Part shown: piece by piece, positions 52,792-62,135 of the stretch
Layout: the number at the start of each line of letters is the position of its first letter
How positions within the stretch are numbered: position 1 is the stretch's first letter
From: VAZQ01 sp046733355
GTDB lineage: Bacteria > Pseudomonadota > Alphaproteobacteria > Rhizobiales > Xanthobacteraceae
DNA: 64,000 bases
NCBI GenBank assembly: GCA_046733355.1
Contig: JBKPOZ010000057.1
Coordinates: forward strand, 14,003-78,002
Reading direction: 5' to 3'
The notes under the pieces: generated by a model
Database searches by the model: none
Seen by the model: the letters and a program-made list of their open reading frames with translations, nothing else
Told to the model about the DNA's origin: nothing
Translations under genes and position numbers: made by a program

Positions 52792-53775
52792 TCAGTGGCA
52801 GGGGTGCGGGGGCAGCGCGCCGGATGCGCTCAAGACGGCTGGCGGATTGAGGCAGTGGAGCCGCCGCGGCGCGAAGTAGGGGACAAATCCTTCTTCCCTC
52901 AGGCGAACAGCGGCAGCCAACATTTTTTCAGGGTCCTTGAGATACTCGACGACGAGCACCTTGCGCCCGCTCTGCTGTGCCTTCTGCAGGAGCTGCACCG
53001 ACCACTCAATGTCGTCGGGTTTGTTCGGCTCCTCGGCGCGCCGCACGCCGAAGAGCAGGTCCTCTTTGGCAATACCATCGATGGCGTTGAATACCGCGTC
53101 TTCCTCGAGGAGCTCCTCGGCGTTCTGCATCACTACGAGTGACTGCGGATTAAGCCGCCGCGCATGATCGCCAAGGCGCGCGATCAAGTGCGCCATGTCA
53201 GCGCGCGCTGAGCGGTTGACTTTCTTCCACTCGAAGAATGCATCGGCGCGATCGAGATAAACGCCGTCGAAACCGCGTGCGAGAATACGCTCAAGATAGC
53301 TTTCCGGCGTGCCGAACAGGATGTGTTGCCATTCCGGGTCCCAATACTGCACGGCGAAATTTCCGGTCCAGCGCCGATTCTCGCTACCCAACCAGGCAGG
53401 TCTCTTGCGGACGTCATACCAGTCCGGATTCCAGTACGGGCGGTAACGCTCCGCTTCGCCAATGGAAAGATAAGCAAGAAGAAGCCGCGAGCTGCCGTCC
53501 CGGCGGCGCTTCATCCGCGCCACTTCCCTGCTGTCGTACTCCCGCTCGAAGAGCCGGTTCGCGGAAATCTCGCTGTCGATCACCAACAGATCGTGCGGGG
53601 CAGCCATAATGCCCGGAATTTCGAGGGAGTCGAGCCAGTAACCCCAATTATCGACCGCCGCGAGCTGTTGCCTCCGGTCAGCTGCTTGTCCCGTGCCTTG
53701 CAGCTGCGCGCCGAGCACGCACATCCCCGCGGTCGCGAGGAGCAGGACGACAACAAAGCGCAGAGCTGCCGGCAT
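52792..53775 (-). CDS. Exported GH114/TM1410-type glycoside hydrolase-like protein
   Basis: 327 aa with signal peptide (RFVVVLLLATAGMCVLGA). TIM-barrel landmarks of the endo-alpha-1,4-polygalactosaminidase group: LLAYLSIGEAERYRPYW, FAVQYWDPEWQ, RGFDGVYLDRADAFFEW with the putative acidic residues, and VVMQNAEELLEED. Homologues are thought to cut galactosamine-containing exopolysaccharides, as Ega3 and PelA do, so it may trim the cell's own matrix or attack others'. No polysaccharide locus is adjacent. Confidence 0.85.
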   Translation of the reverse strand: MPAALRFVVVLLLATAGMCVLGAQLQGTGQAADRRQQLAAVDNWGYWLDSLEIPGIMAAPHDLLVIDSEISANRLFEREYDSREVARMKRRRDGSSRLLLAYLSIGEAERYRPYWNPDWYDVRKRPAWLGSENRRWTGNFAVQYWDPEWQHILFGTPESYLERILARGFDGVYLDRADAFFEWKKVNRSARADMAHLIARLGDHARRLNPQSLVVMQNAEELLEEDAVFNAIDGIAKEDLLFGVRRAEEPNKPDDIEWSVQLLQKAQQSGRKVLVVEYLKDPEKMLAAAVRLREEGFVPYFAPRRLHCLNPPAVLSASGALPPHPCH

Positions 53776-53848
53776 GAAACGAATGTGTTATGAGGGTCGA
53801 CGTGCTTGCAGCGTAGCGATCAATCCGAGCTTTTCGTGGCAAAAATCG

Positions 53849-54478
53849 TCAGCCGAGCGAAATGCAGGGAATCTCCAGATCTGCAAGCCGCGCACGCGTT
53901 GCCTCAAGTGAACCGTGAATGTTGATCGCGCGGCAGGCATCCTCGACCACGACCGGCTCGAAACCGTGTTGTTTGGCATCCTCTGCGGAGTAACGCACAC
54001 AAAAATCGAAAGCGAGGCCCGCGACAAAGATGCGGGTGAAGCCGCGTTCCCGCAGATAGCCGGCAAGGCCGGTCGAGGTTTTTCGGTCGTTCTCCTGAAA
54101 GGCCGAATAGGAGTCGATGTCGCGATTAAACCCCTTGCGCAACAGCAATTCCGCACGCGCGATGTGCAAGTCCGGATGCAAGCGCGCACCCTCCGTTTCC
54201 TGCACGCAATGGTCGGGCCACAGAATTTGGGAGCCGTAGGAAGCGTCGATGGTCTCGTAGGGCTTGCGACCCGGATGGCTTGAGGCAAACGAAAGATGGT
54301 CCGGCGGGTGCCAATCCTGCGTCAACACCACATGCGCGAAGCGCGATGCCAGCAGGTTAATGATCGGCACGACCTCGTCGCCGCGCGGAACCGCAAGCGT
54401 GCCGCCCGGGCAGAAATCCTTTTGCACATCGATGACGAGCAGCAGATCGCGCGGACCTGTCGCCATCCGGTCGATCAT
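53849..54478 (-). CDS. pncA: Nicotinamidase
   Basis: 209 aa. Hydrolyses nicotinamide to nicotinate. The catalytic triad is visible: Asp17 in LVIDVQKDF, Lys115 in LLRKGFNRD and Cys160 in LAFDFCVRYSA; metal ligands are in TQDWHPPDH. The ATG overlaps the pncB stop (ATGA), so the nicotinate produced is handed to the co-translated PncB. An ATG 12 bases later is also possible. Confidence 0.93.
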   Translation of the reverse strand: MIDRMATGPRDLLLVIDVQKDFCPGGTLAVPRGDEVVPIINLLASRFAHVVLTQDWHPPDHLSFASSHPGRKPYETIDASYGSQILWPDHCVQETEGARLHPDLHIARAELLLRKGFNRDIDSYSAFQENDRKTSTGLAGYLRERGFTRIFVAGLAFDFCVRYSAEDAKQHGFEPVVVEDACRAINIHGSLEATRARLADLEIPCISLG

Positions 54479-55833
54479 TGCCCGTATCTCTCCTGCGCGG
54501 ACAAACGCGTATCCACCTCCTCCACGAGGCGGCGCAGGCGATCGCCCATGTGCACCGGATAGCTTGCTTCGGGATCGAGCCGGCGCAAGGGATCGGGAAG
54601 CCGCGCCAGGTCGCGCGCGGCGCGCTCGCGCAGCACTGCGAGTGGTGGCGAGGGGCCGAGGCGACGGCCGCCTTGCATCACCAGCTCAACAAGCGGCTCG
54701 CCATTGTGCGCATCGCTTTCGATCGACAGCACGTCGCCGGCCATGCTCCCGTCTGCGGCGTAGCTGCGCCAGATCTGCTTGCGGCCAGGCCAGGTCGCCT
54801 TGCCGATGGAGCGCTTTCTTCGCGAAAGCCCCGCATATTCCTGCAATTTGTAGACGCAATCGAGCGAGGCGACATCCGAGGAAGTGGTCAGGCTCGTGCC
54901 CATGCCGAAACCGTCGATAGGCGCCCCGGCGCGCATGAATTCGGCCAGGCTGTCCTCGGTCAGCCCTCCGCTTGCAAATATGCGCACCTCGCGCAATCCG
55001 CCTTCGTCGAGGATGCGGCGCACGCTTCTGGACAGCGTGATCAGATCGCCGCTGTCGAGGCGCACCGCACGAATGCTGATGCCGCGCGCGCGCAGCCGCG
55101 GAGCAAGCGCAACCACCTTGTGCGCACCCGCTTCCGTATCGTAGCTGTCGATCAACAAGGTCAGATTTTCCGGACGCGAGTCTGCGAAAGTCTTGAAGGC
55201 CTGCATCTCGTCGTCGAACGATTGAATGAACGAGTGCGCCATCGTGCCGTAGATGGGAATGCCGAAGAGCTTGTCTGCAAGCACCGTCGCCGTCCCGGCG
55301 AATCCTGCAACGTAGCTGGCGCGCGCAGCAAACAGACCCGCTTCCGCTCCATGCGCGCGCCGCAGGCCGAAATCCACCAGGAGCTTGCCGGGCGCCGCCA
55401 ACATCATGCGCGCCGCTTTCGATGCGACAAGCGTCTGGAAGTGCAGCAGATTGATGAGACGCGTCTCGATCAGTTGCGCCTGCGGCAGCGGGGCGGTTAT
55501 GCGCACAAGCGGTTCATCCGCGAAGAACGCCGTGCCCTCCGGGATGGCATGCACATCGCCGGTGAAGCGAAGCTCGGCGAGATAATCCAGCAGGTTGCTT
55601 TTGAAGCGTCCGGTCTTCGCCAGCCAGTCGATTTCGTCAGAAGAGAAACGCAAAGATTCGAGATAGTCGAGGACCTGTTCAAGTCCGGCCGCAATGAGAA
55701 AACGTCGGCGCGGCGGAAGCGTGCGTATGAAGAATTCGAATACGGCGCTCCCGGTATGTCCATGGTCCAGGTACGCCTGGAGCATATTGAGCTGATAAAG
55801 ATCGGTCAGAAGCGGGCTGACTGCGGCGGGCAT
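54475..55833 (-). CDS. pncB: Nicotinate phosphoribosyltransferase
   Basis: 452 aa from the ATG at 55833 with GGGGGAAG upstream; the frame reaching 55890 adds unlikely sequence. Type II PRTase-fold enzyme making nicotinate mononucleotide. The phosphorylated His is in IYGTMAHSFIQSFD, and substrate motifs are LLIDSYDTEAGAHK and AVRLDSGDL. It completes the Preiss–Handler salvage entry with pncA. Confidence 0.93.
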   Translation of the reverse strand: MPAAVSPLLTDLYQLNMLQAYLDHGHTGSAVFEFFIRTLPPRRRFLIAAGLEQVLDYLESLRFSSDEIDWLAKTGRFKSNLLDYLAELRFTGDVHAIPEGTAFFADEPLVRITAPLPQAQLIETRLINLLHFQTLVASKAARMMLAAPGKLLVDFGLRRAHGAEAGLFAARASYVAGFAGTATVLADKLFGIPIYGTMAHSFIQSFDDEMQAFKTFADSRPENLTLLIDSYDTEAGAHKVVALAPRLRARGISIRAVRLDSGDLITLSRSVRRILDEGGLREVRIFASGGLTEDSLAEFMRAGAPIDGFGMGTSLTTSSDVASLDCVYKLQEYAGLSRRKRSIGKATWPGRKQIWRSYAADGSMAGDVLSIESDAHNGEPLVELVMQGGRRLGPSPPLAVLRERAARDLARLPDPLRRLDPEASYPVHMGDRLRRLVEEVDTRLSAQERYGQ

Positions 55834-55891
55834 TGCCGTTCTTCCCCCGGCACAGATCGGCTCGTCACGGCGAGTGCGCCGCGCTCGCAAT

Positions 55892-55921
55892 CAGCCCCTC
55901 ACCCGGTCGGGTGAGGGGCTG
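55892..55921. terminator. Perfect hairpin between sigma factor and pncB
   Basis: CAGCCCCTCACCCG-GT-CGGGTGAGGGGCTG, 14-bp arms with no mismatch, lies downstream of the sigma factor stop and upstream of pncB. It is stable enough to end the sigma transcript, but no U-tract follows on the minus strand; it may instead be a repeat. Confidence 0.5.
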
Positions 55922-55977
55922 ATCTCTGTGATGTCAAGGTACTAGAGCGCGAGAAAGTGCGCCAGTTTGGAGAGGGC

Positions 55978-57753
55978 TCAGCTCTCGGCGAAGGTAACGA
56001 GCTTGCGCGCAAGCTGAGGCTTGCGCAGCTTCTCCAGCGCCTTTGCCTCGATCTGCCGAATGCGCTCGCGCGTGACGCCAAAGACCTTGCCAACTTCCTC
56101 GAGCGTGTGATCCTGCGGCTCGCCGATGCCGAAGCGCATGCGCAGGATGCGCTGCTCGCGCGGGGTGAGCTGGTCGAGCGCCTCGCTCATGCAGTTGGCG
56201 AGCGCACCCGCCTCCACTGCGGCCTGCGGGTCAATGCCGTCGGTCGCGGCGATGAGATCGCCCAGCGTGGCATCTCCGTCCTCCCCGATGGGCAGGTCGA
56301 GCGACGTCGGTTCCTGCACCATGGAAAGCACCTGTTCGACGCGGCCGATGGCAATGCCGGCACGCGCGGAAATCTCCGCTGCGCCCGCTTCGCGCCCCTG
56401 CTGCTGGTAGAACTTGCGGCGCTCGCGCAGCACCTTGCTGGCGGTCTCCGTCATGTGCACGGGGATACGGATGGTGCGGCCCTGGTCCGCGATCGCGCGC
56501 GCCATGGACTGGCGGATCCACCAGACCGCATAGGTCGAGACTTTCACGCCGCGGCGATAGTTGAATTTCTCGACCGCATGCATGAGGCCCATATTGCCTT
56601 CCTGAATGAGGTCGAGCAGATCGAGCGAGCTGTTGCGCCGGTATTTCTTCGCAATCGCCACGACCAGCCTCAGATGCGCCTTGACCATCTCCTCGCGGGC
56701 TGCGCGAAGCATGCGCCGCGCCTGCTCGAGCTTGGTCGCCGCAGCACGGACCTCGCCGATCGGCAACCCTACGCGCTGAGCGATGACGAGCAGCTCGGCC
56801 CGGATAGCCTCAAGCCGTGGCCCATGCTCCTTTGCAAGCACCTTCCAGCCAGAAACCGAGCGCGAGCTGACGCGGAACCACTCGGGTTCAAGCTCATGAC
56901 CGTGATACCGATCCACCAGATCGCGTCGCGGGATCGCGCAACGGCGAGCAAGATCGACAATTTGGTGCTCGAGCGCCGCAACTGCCTTCTGGTCGCGCTC
57001 GAACTCGGCGATCAGATTGGCAATGCGCTCCGGGTGCAGCCACACGGCCTGCATCTCCCGGCCGACGCGGGCTAAGAGATTTTGCAGGACGACGCAATTC
57101 TTCTTCGAGATGTCACGGCCGCGCGCCACCATGGTGACGCGCTTGCGGCTGAGCGGGCCCAGCTCGCGCGAGCGGTTCGCAACCGCTCGCAGACTGGTCG
57201 CCACCTTCGACCGCATGCCCGATTCAATTACCGCCATACGCTCGGCGCTTGCCTCCTCCTCGGCAGGCGAGCGGGGAACGCCCGGCTCAAAGGATTCAGG
57301 CTCATCCTGGCTCATCGACAGGTCGATCAGCTCGGAAAGACGCAGTTTTCCCGCCTTGAGTTCGCCACCCCAGCCAGCGACGCGCTCGATCAGCATGGGG
57401 ACGGCGCACAGGCTCTCCTGTACCGCCACCTGGGCCGCCTCGATGCGCTTGGCGAGGGCGATTTCCTGCTCACGCGAGAGCAGGGCGCCATCGCCCATCT
57501 GACGGAAATATGTGTCGATCAGGTCGCGCGAGAAACTCGGCTCGGCTCGCGCCGGGGCAGCGCCCGCCGCGGCAGGCTCCTTAGCCTCCGTCGACTGGCC
57601 AGAGCCGGCCTCCTCGGTGCGCGTAGCCGCGACCGGCGCTTCCGCCGGCGCATATGCGTCGTCGAAGGCGCGAGCCTCCAGATCGAAAGTCTCGCCCAGG
57701 TTATCCTTGTCGAGGGCATCACCTTCGCGGCGAAGATCCATTCCATGCGCCAT
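55978..57753 (-). CDS. RpoD-like sigma-70 factor (second primary-type sigma)
   Basis: 591 aa. The acidic Ala/Glu-rich N-terminus (1–75) lacks a recognisable region 1.1. Region 1.2 starts DLIDTYFRQMGDGALLSREQ. A long non-conserved insert (about 100–320) separates it from regions 2.1–2.4: EEMVKAHLRLVVAIAKKYRR, DLIQEGNMGLMHAVEKFNYR, STYAVWWIRQSMARAIADQG. Regions 3 and 4 end with the helix-turn-helix TLEEVGKVFGVTRERIRQIE. Substitutions from the usual RpoD (AVWWIRQSM for ATWWIRQAI) suggest a paralogue. Which genes it serves is unknown. Confidence 0.85.
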   Translation of the reverse strand: MAHGMDLRREGDALDKDNLGETFDLEARAFDDAYAPAEAPVAATRTEEAGSGQSTEAKEPAAAGAAPARAEPSFSRDLIDTYFRQMGDGALLSREQEIALAKRIEAAQVAVQESLCAVPMLIERVAGWGGELKAGKLRLSELIDLSMSQDEPESFEPGVPRSPAEEEASAERMAVIESGMRSKVATSLRAVANRSRELGPLSRKRVTMVARGRDISKKNCVVLQNLLARVGREMQAVWLHPERIANLIAEFERDQKAVAALEHQIVDLARRCAIPRRDLVDRYHGHELEPEWFRVSSRSVSGWKVLAKEHGPRLEAIRAELLVIAQRVGLPIGEVRAAATKLEQARRMLRAAREEMVKAHLRLVVAIAKKYRRNSSLDLLDLIQEGNMGLMHAVEKFNYRRGVKVSTYAVWWIRQSMARAIADQGRTIRIPVHMTETASKVLRERRKFYQQQGREAGAAEISARAGIAIGRVEQVLSMVQEPTSLDLPIGEDGDATLGDLIAATDGIDPQAAVEAGALANCMSEALDQLTPREQRILRMRFGIGEPQDHTLEEVGKVFGVTRERIRQIEAKALEKLRKPQLARKLVTFAES

Positions 57754-58093
57754 GGCAGGCCACTTCCTACAAACGCGCTAAATCCACCTGCCAAATGCAA
57801 GGGACCGGCTGCTGTGTGACTGCTGGAATCCGCGTAAAAGGCTGGCCTCGCTCCAATTGGAGAGTGAGCGCCGGTCGCCGTCGGGATATCCAGCATGCCG
57901 GGCTGCGCGGGGGCTGCCAGCGCCGGCTGGTTCGCGCCAAAATGGTGCGCAGCAGCAGAAAAAGCAAGCCATTTTTTAGTCCGGCAAAAGCCGGTGAGCA
58001 GCCTAGGTCGCCGCAGCCAGGAGTACGCGGACAACGAGTAAAAACGTCACTGGTTCAGTCTGTTGGCCTGCATTCTTGCTACGGCATGCTAAA

Positions 58094-58119
58094 AGGAACA
58101 TAGGCGCCCAGGCGGGCGT
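58094..58119 (+). promoter_or_regulatory. EcfG-type general stress promoter GGAAC-N17-CGTT
   Basis: GGAAC at 58094–58098 and CGTT at 58116–58119, separated by 17 bases, match the consensus used by the alphaproteobacterial general-stress sigma factor EcfG. It lies 35 bp before the ATG at 58155. The remainder of 57754–58093 shows no gene. Confidence 0.6.
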
Positions 58120-58154
58120 TGCTCCCACAAACTTGACCACCAGAAACGCCCTCC

Positions 58155-58469
58155 ATGCATGCACGTCAATTCGTTCTCGCTGCTCTCATCTATGCTGTTT
58201 CGAGCGGCTGGGCCTCAGGTGCGCCGCTGGTGCCCGCCGTTCCGGAAGCGGAATTGCAAGCGCACCCGCACACGCAACCTATCCGATGGCGCCACCGATG
58301 GAGCAGAGATTACGAATGGACTAGCCGCCGCGGTACGGAAGGCGGTGAGGCGGGGCTCCTCCTGGGGGCGGAAAATCCTTCGGGATCCGCGGCGTCGCCA
58401 AGGATGGAAAGACCCGCCCCCACCGCGGCAATAGCGCAGCCACTGGATGAGCACCGCTCCACCTCATGA
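58155..58469 (+). CDS. Small putative exported protein (104 aa)
   Basis: The ATG at 58155 lacks a strong ribosome site but follows an EcfG-type promoter. A signal-like N-terminus (MHARQFVLAALIYAVSSGWA) leads to a His/Arg/Trp-rich mature part (HPHTQPIRWRHRWSRDYEW) and a Pro/Ala-rich tail overlapping the start of the PBP gene by 23 bp. No family known. A competing frame at 58159 is less protein-like. Overlap with the next gene supports coupling but also means the 3' part may be fortuitous. Confidence 0.45.
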   Translation: MHARQFVLAALIYAVSSGWASGAPLVPAVPEAELQAHPHTQPIRWRHRWSRDYEWTSRRGTEGGEAGLLLGAENPSGSAASPRMERPAPTAAIAQPLDEHRSTS

Positions 58470-60867
58470 GCGCGATTGGCTCCTGGTGAGCTCCGGCGCG
58501 CAGCGGCTTCTGCTCTCCGCCGAGCATGCCCTGGCAAAAAGCCGGCAGCGTTCGAGAGAGCTATTGCGGATCATCCCAGGACAGACGGCAAACCTTGCCC
58601 GCACCATGTCCGCCCTCCCTTGCAAGATGAACGATATCGGAATCGTTCTGGCTCGGTTTGGGCAGAATGCTCTGGGCCTTATTGCTCGTTTTGTTGCCAC
58701 GTCGGGACGCGCGTTGACGGCGCATCCCGCGGCGCTTCTTACGGCGTCCGCCCTCCTCATTCCGATCGGCTACGTGCTTTACTGTATTCTGACGGTCCCG
58801 GCCGCGGGTGGACTGGTCATCGAGCCGACGCCCAGCGCCCTGGTTGTCCAAGCGCGCGGCGGCCAGGTGTTCGCCACGCGCGGCGTGTTCAAGGGCGACA
58901 AACTTTCCCCCCAGGAACTGCCAGAGGTTCTCGCGAAGGCCATCGTGGCCATCGAAGACCGCCACTTTAATGAGCATGGCGGCTTCTACATTCCCTCGCT
59001 GATGCGCGCGGCCTACCGCAACATCTTGTCGGGGGCGACGCGCGAGGGCGGCAGCACGATTACCCAGCAGCTCGCGCGCATGACCTATCTGACCCCGGAA
59101 CGGACGGTCAGACGCAAAGTGCAGGAAGCTATCCTCACGCTCTGGCTCGAACAGAAATTGTCGAAGCAGGAGATTCTCGCGCGCTATCTGAACACTGCGT
59201 ATTTCGGCGCCGGCGTCTATGGCGTGGACGCCGCGGCGAAGCGCTATTTCGGCAAAACTGCCAAGGAAATATCACTCGCCGAGGCGGCTATGCTGGCGGG
59301 ACTCGTGAGAGCGCCGTCCGCGCTCTCGCCGAACCGCAATCTTGAAGGCGCGCGCCAACGCGCGCGCCTGGTGCTCGATGCCATGGTCGAGACCGGTGCC
59401 GTTTCAGCAGAAGAGGCGGAAACGGCGCGGCGGCAGCCTGCGGCGCTCCGCATTCCGCCGGATAGCCCGCCGGGAACTAATTATTTCGTCGATATGCTTG
59501 GCAATGACGCGAAGCGGCTGGTCGGCTCGTTCTCGGCAGATCTTTCGGTGCGCAGCACGCTGGACCTAAAGCTACAGGCGATTGCCGAGAGCGCAATTGC
59601 ACGCCGGCTCGCAGCCGAGGGCGGCAAGAAAAACGCCAGCCAGGCGGCTCTCGTCGCCATGGCGCCCGACGGTGCAGTTCTCGCACTCGTGGGCGGCCGC
59701 GATTACAACGAGAGCCAGTTCAATCGCGCGGCCCAGGCGAAGCGCCAGTCCGGGTCGCTGTTCAAGCTGTTCGTTTATCTTGCCGCGCTGGAAAAGGGAG
59801 CGAGTCCCGACACGGTGGCGCTCGATGCGCCTGTGCAGGTCGGCAATTGGGAGCCTGAGAACTATGGAGGCCGCTACCATGGCCAAGTGACGCTTCGCAC
59901 CGCCTTTGCCCAATCACTCAACTCCGTCGCCGTTCAGGTTGCGCAGGTTGTCGGAATAAACGCCGTGATCGAGACGGCGAAAAGGCTGGGCGTGCAATCC
60001 GAGTTGCCACCGGTGCCAAGTCTCGCGCTCGGCTCTGCCGAGGTGAGCTTGCTGGAAATGACGCGAGCCTTTGCGGCCATTGCTGCCAACGCGGAGAGCG
60101 TCGAGCCGTACCTCGTTGAAAGCGTCGAACAAGGCGGCCAGACGATCTTCGCCCGTGAACGCGTGCCGCTGCAACCGGCGCGCAACCAGGCGGCGCGAAC
60201 GGCCATGCGCGATCTGCTCGCGTCCGTGGTGCGGGAGGGGACGGGGCGGGCGGCGAGACTGCCAATCCCCGCGGCCGGCAAGACGGGCACCACCCAGGAG
60301 AACAGGGATGCATGGTTCATCGGCTTCACGTCCGATCTGGTGGTCGGTGTCTGGGTCGGCAACGACGATAACAGTCCGATGCGCAATGTAGTCGGCGGCG
60401 ACCTGCCGGCGCGCATCTGGAGCGACTTTGTCACTCAGTCCCTTGCGGCGCGCACCAAGGTGGCGCGCTCGCAAACCGAAACTGTGGGGCTTGCACCAAC
60501 GTACAAACAGATTGCGGGCGGTGACGCAAACAGAACTGCCGTTCGTGGCGTCGCCAAAGTGCAGAGCACCGGCATCCTCGAAATCGAGGGCCGTGCTGTG
60601 CGCCTCGCCGGTGTTGAAGGGACCGCAGGCCGCTCGGCCAGGGATTTTCGGCGCTATCTTGGCCGCCGGGAGGTCGCGTGCGAGCCCGCCGGAGCGAGCG
60701 ATGAGTATCAATGCCGTGTCGGCGATCAGGATCTCTCGCGCGTGGTGCTGTTCAACGGCGGGGGGCGCGCGGCTGCAAATGCATCGGCCGAATTGCGCCG
60801 GATGGAGGCATTGGCCCGCTCGATGCGCGCCGGCATCTGGGGCAATGGGGACGATGACGATGATTGA
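58447..60867 (+). CDS. Bifunctional penicillin-binding protein (class A) with nuclease-fold-like C-terminal domain
   Basis: 806 aa. A long cytoplasmic/linker N-terminus leads to one membrane helix (AALLTASALLIPIGYVLYCI, about 98–117). Glycosyltransferase domain: catalytic Glu in AIEDRHFNEHGG, then REGGSTITQQLARM and LARYLNTAYFGAGVYG. Transpeptidase domain: SxxK in KRQSGSLFKLFVYLA, SxN in FAQSLNSVAVQ, KTG in AAGKTGTTQEN. After residue ~700 comes a short domain (ILEIEGRAVRLAGVEGTAGR to EALARSMRAGIWG) resembling a degraded staphylococcal-nuclease fold. It builds peptidoglycan in the periplasm. The ATG at 58447 has no clear ribosome site. Confidence 0.88.
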   Translation: MSTAPPHERDWLLVSSGAQRLLLSAEHALAKSRQRSRELLRIIPGQTANLARTMSALPCKMNDIGIVLARFGQNALGLIARFVATSGRALTAHPAALLTASALLIPIGYVLYCILTVPAAGGLVIEPTPSALVVQARGGQVFATRGVFKGDKLSPQELPEVLAKAIVAIEDRHFNEHGGFYIPSLMRAAYRNILSGATREGGSTITQQLARMTYLTPERTVRRKVQEAILTLWLEQKLSKQEILARYLNTAYFGAGVYGVDAAAKRYFGKTAKEISLAEAAMLAGLVRAPSALSPNRNLEGARQRARLVLDAMVETGAVSAEEAETARRQPAALRIPPDSPPGTNYFVDMLGNDAKRLVGSFSADLSVRSTLDLKLQAIAESAIARRLAAEGGKKNASQAALVAMAPDGAVLALVGGRDYNESQFNRAAQAKRQSGSLFKLFVYLAALEKGASPDTVALDAPVQVGNWEPENYGGRYHGQVTLRTAFAQSLNSVAVQVAQVVGINAVIETAKRLGVQSELPPVPSLALGSAEVSLLEMTRAFAAIAANAESVEPYLVESVEQGGQTIFARERVPLQPARNQAARTAMRDLLASVVREGTGRAARLPIPAAGKTGTTQENRDAWFIGFTSDLVVGVWVGNDDNSPMRNVVGGDLPARIWSDFVTQSLAARTKVARSQTETVGLAPTYKQIAGGDANRTAVRGVAKVQSTGILEIEGRAVRLAGVEGTAGRSARDFRRYLGRREVACEPAGASDEYQCRVGDQDLSRVVLFNGGGRAAANASAELRRMEALARSMRAGIWGNGDDDDD

Positions 60868-60986
60868 GATGGCGTAATGGCAAATTAGATTTCTGCATTT
60901 TAGATATCAGGCAGTGGCGGATCAGTGCATAATCCGGCCGCAGTGTGGCGGTTCAGAAGTCCACATCATCTTGCGGCGAGTAGGGC

Positions 60987-62135
60987 ATGCGGACACCTGA
61001 ACCAAAGCCACGAGAGCAAATGGCTGTGTCTGCCGAGATTTCTGCAAATAAGGACGAATTCGGCATCGGGCTCGAAGATGCGCTGCTGCTTCCCCTCGTG
61101 GCGCTTGCTGCGGCAATCAGGCTGATCGGCAGAATTTGTATCGTCATTCTCATCAATGTCCTGGATTTTACCTTCCCGCTGGTTATTCAGCTGGTCAGGT
61201 TTCCGCTGTTCACGGCGCGTATCCTGGGCGATGCCGTCGTAGCGATCCTCAAAGCAGCCGCCCGCGTACTGCCGGTTGCCGAGCAGACCAGGAACAGCTG
61301 GCAAGCTCGCATTGGCGAGAGATGGGAGGCGCTGCGCGCCAGGATCAGCTATCGGGCATTCGAAGAGGGCGTGCACCACCTCTTTGAACGAGGAATGGCC
61401 TGGGTTTTCCGGAGCTGCAGAAAATTCTCGCCCCGCAAGGCGTTGTGGGTGATCGTCGGCGCCGCGCTTTGGCTGCCGGTGTCGTTTGGCATCGCCACCG
61501 CCATGCACGCATTGCTGCTTGTCTATGCGGCCGCGTTGCCGGCCTGGATGCAGTTGTTGCATCCGGTTGCGACTTTCGTTGCCAAGAGCAAGCTCCTGGT
61601 GCTGCCGGTCTATCCCGCCGCGTGGCCACAGGCGAAACAAGACCCGTTCGTTCAAGGTTTGCGCGGCGTCTACTCAAGGCTCAGGAATGTTCGTCTGATC
61701 AGAAAAGCCGGTCACCGGTACCGGCAGGTGGAAATGGCCAGAGAGGAGTTCAGCGCTGCTTTCGCGCATGCCTGCGCGCGCCTCGGAATTACGCATGTCT
61801 CTGAGAAGATCTGGAATGCAACAATCACCACGCTCGCCTGGCCGGTGAAGGTGTTTCACTGGTCATTGCGCTCTGCGTTTTCCTTGCTCTCGCGGGCGTT
61901 GCTGATCGGGCCAGTGCTGCGAAGCTATGCGGCCCATTACGCCGCGGTCGAGCAGCGCAATGCGCAAAAAACCAGCGAAAGAATTGGTGGGCTCTTCGAG
62001 ACCTGGTCGATACGGTTTTCTGCGGAATACTACGAGCGCAAGGAACGGGAGAAGGAAGCGAAAGTGCAGGCCGAGCTGGCGGTACGGATCGCTTCAGACT
62101 CGGCCGCTAAAATTGCCCCGCTGGCTCGTGGTTAA
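60987..62135 (+). CDS. Hypothetical multi-span membrane protein (382 aa)
   Basis: Starts MRTPEPKPREQMAVSAEISA; the second Met (61020) is an alternative. Hydrophobic spans occur near residues 33–50, 50–75, 150–185, 195–215 and 290–310, separated by amphipathic, basic helices (SWQARIGERWEALRARISYR), with a charged Glu/Lys-rich C-terminal helix (YYERKEREKEAKVQAEL). No known family. It lies 119 bp after the PBP gene on the same strand, so an envelope role is plausible but unproven. Confidence 0.65.
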   Translation: MRTPEPKPREQMAVSAEISANKDEFGIGLEDALLLPLVALAAAIRLIGRICIVILINVLDFTFPLVIQLVRFPLFTARILGDAVVAILKAAARVLPVAEQTRNSWQARIGERWEALRARISYRAFEEGVHHLFERGMAWVFRSCRKFSPRKALWVIVGAALWLPVSFGIATAMHALLLVYAAALPAWMQLLHPVATFVAKSKLLVLPVYPAAWPQAKQDPFVQGLRGVYSRLRNVRLIRKAGHRYRQVEMAREEFSAAFAHACARLGITHVSEKIWNATITTLAWPVKVFHWSLRSAFSLLSRALLIGPVLRSYAAHYAAVEQRNAQKTSERIGGLFETWSIRFSAEYYERKEREKEAKVQAELAVRIASDSAAKIAPLARG

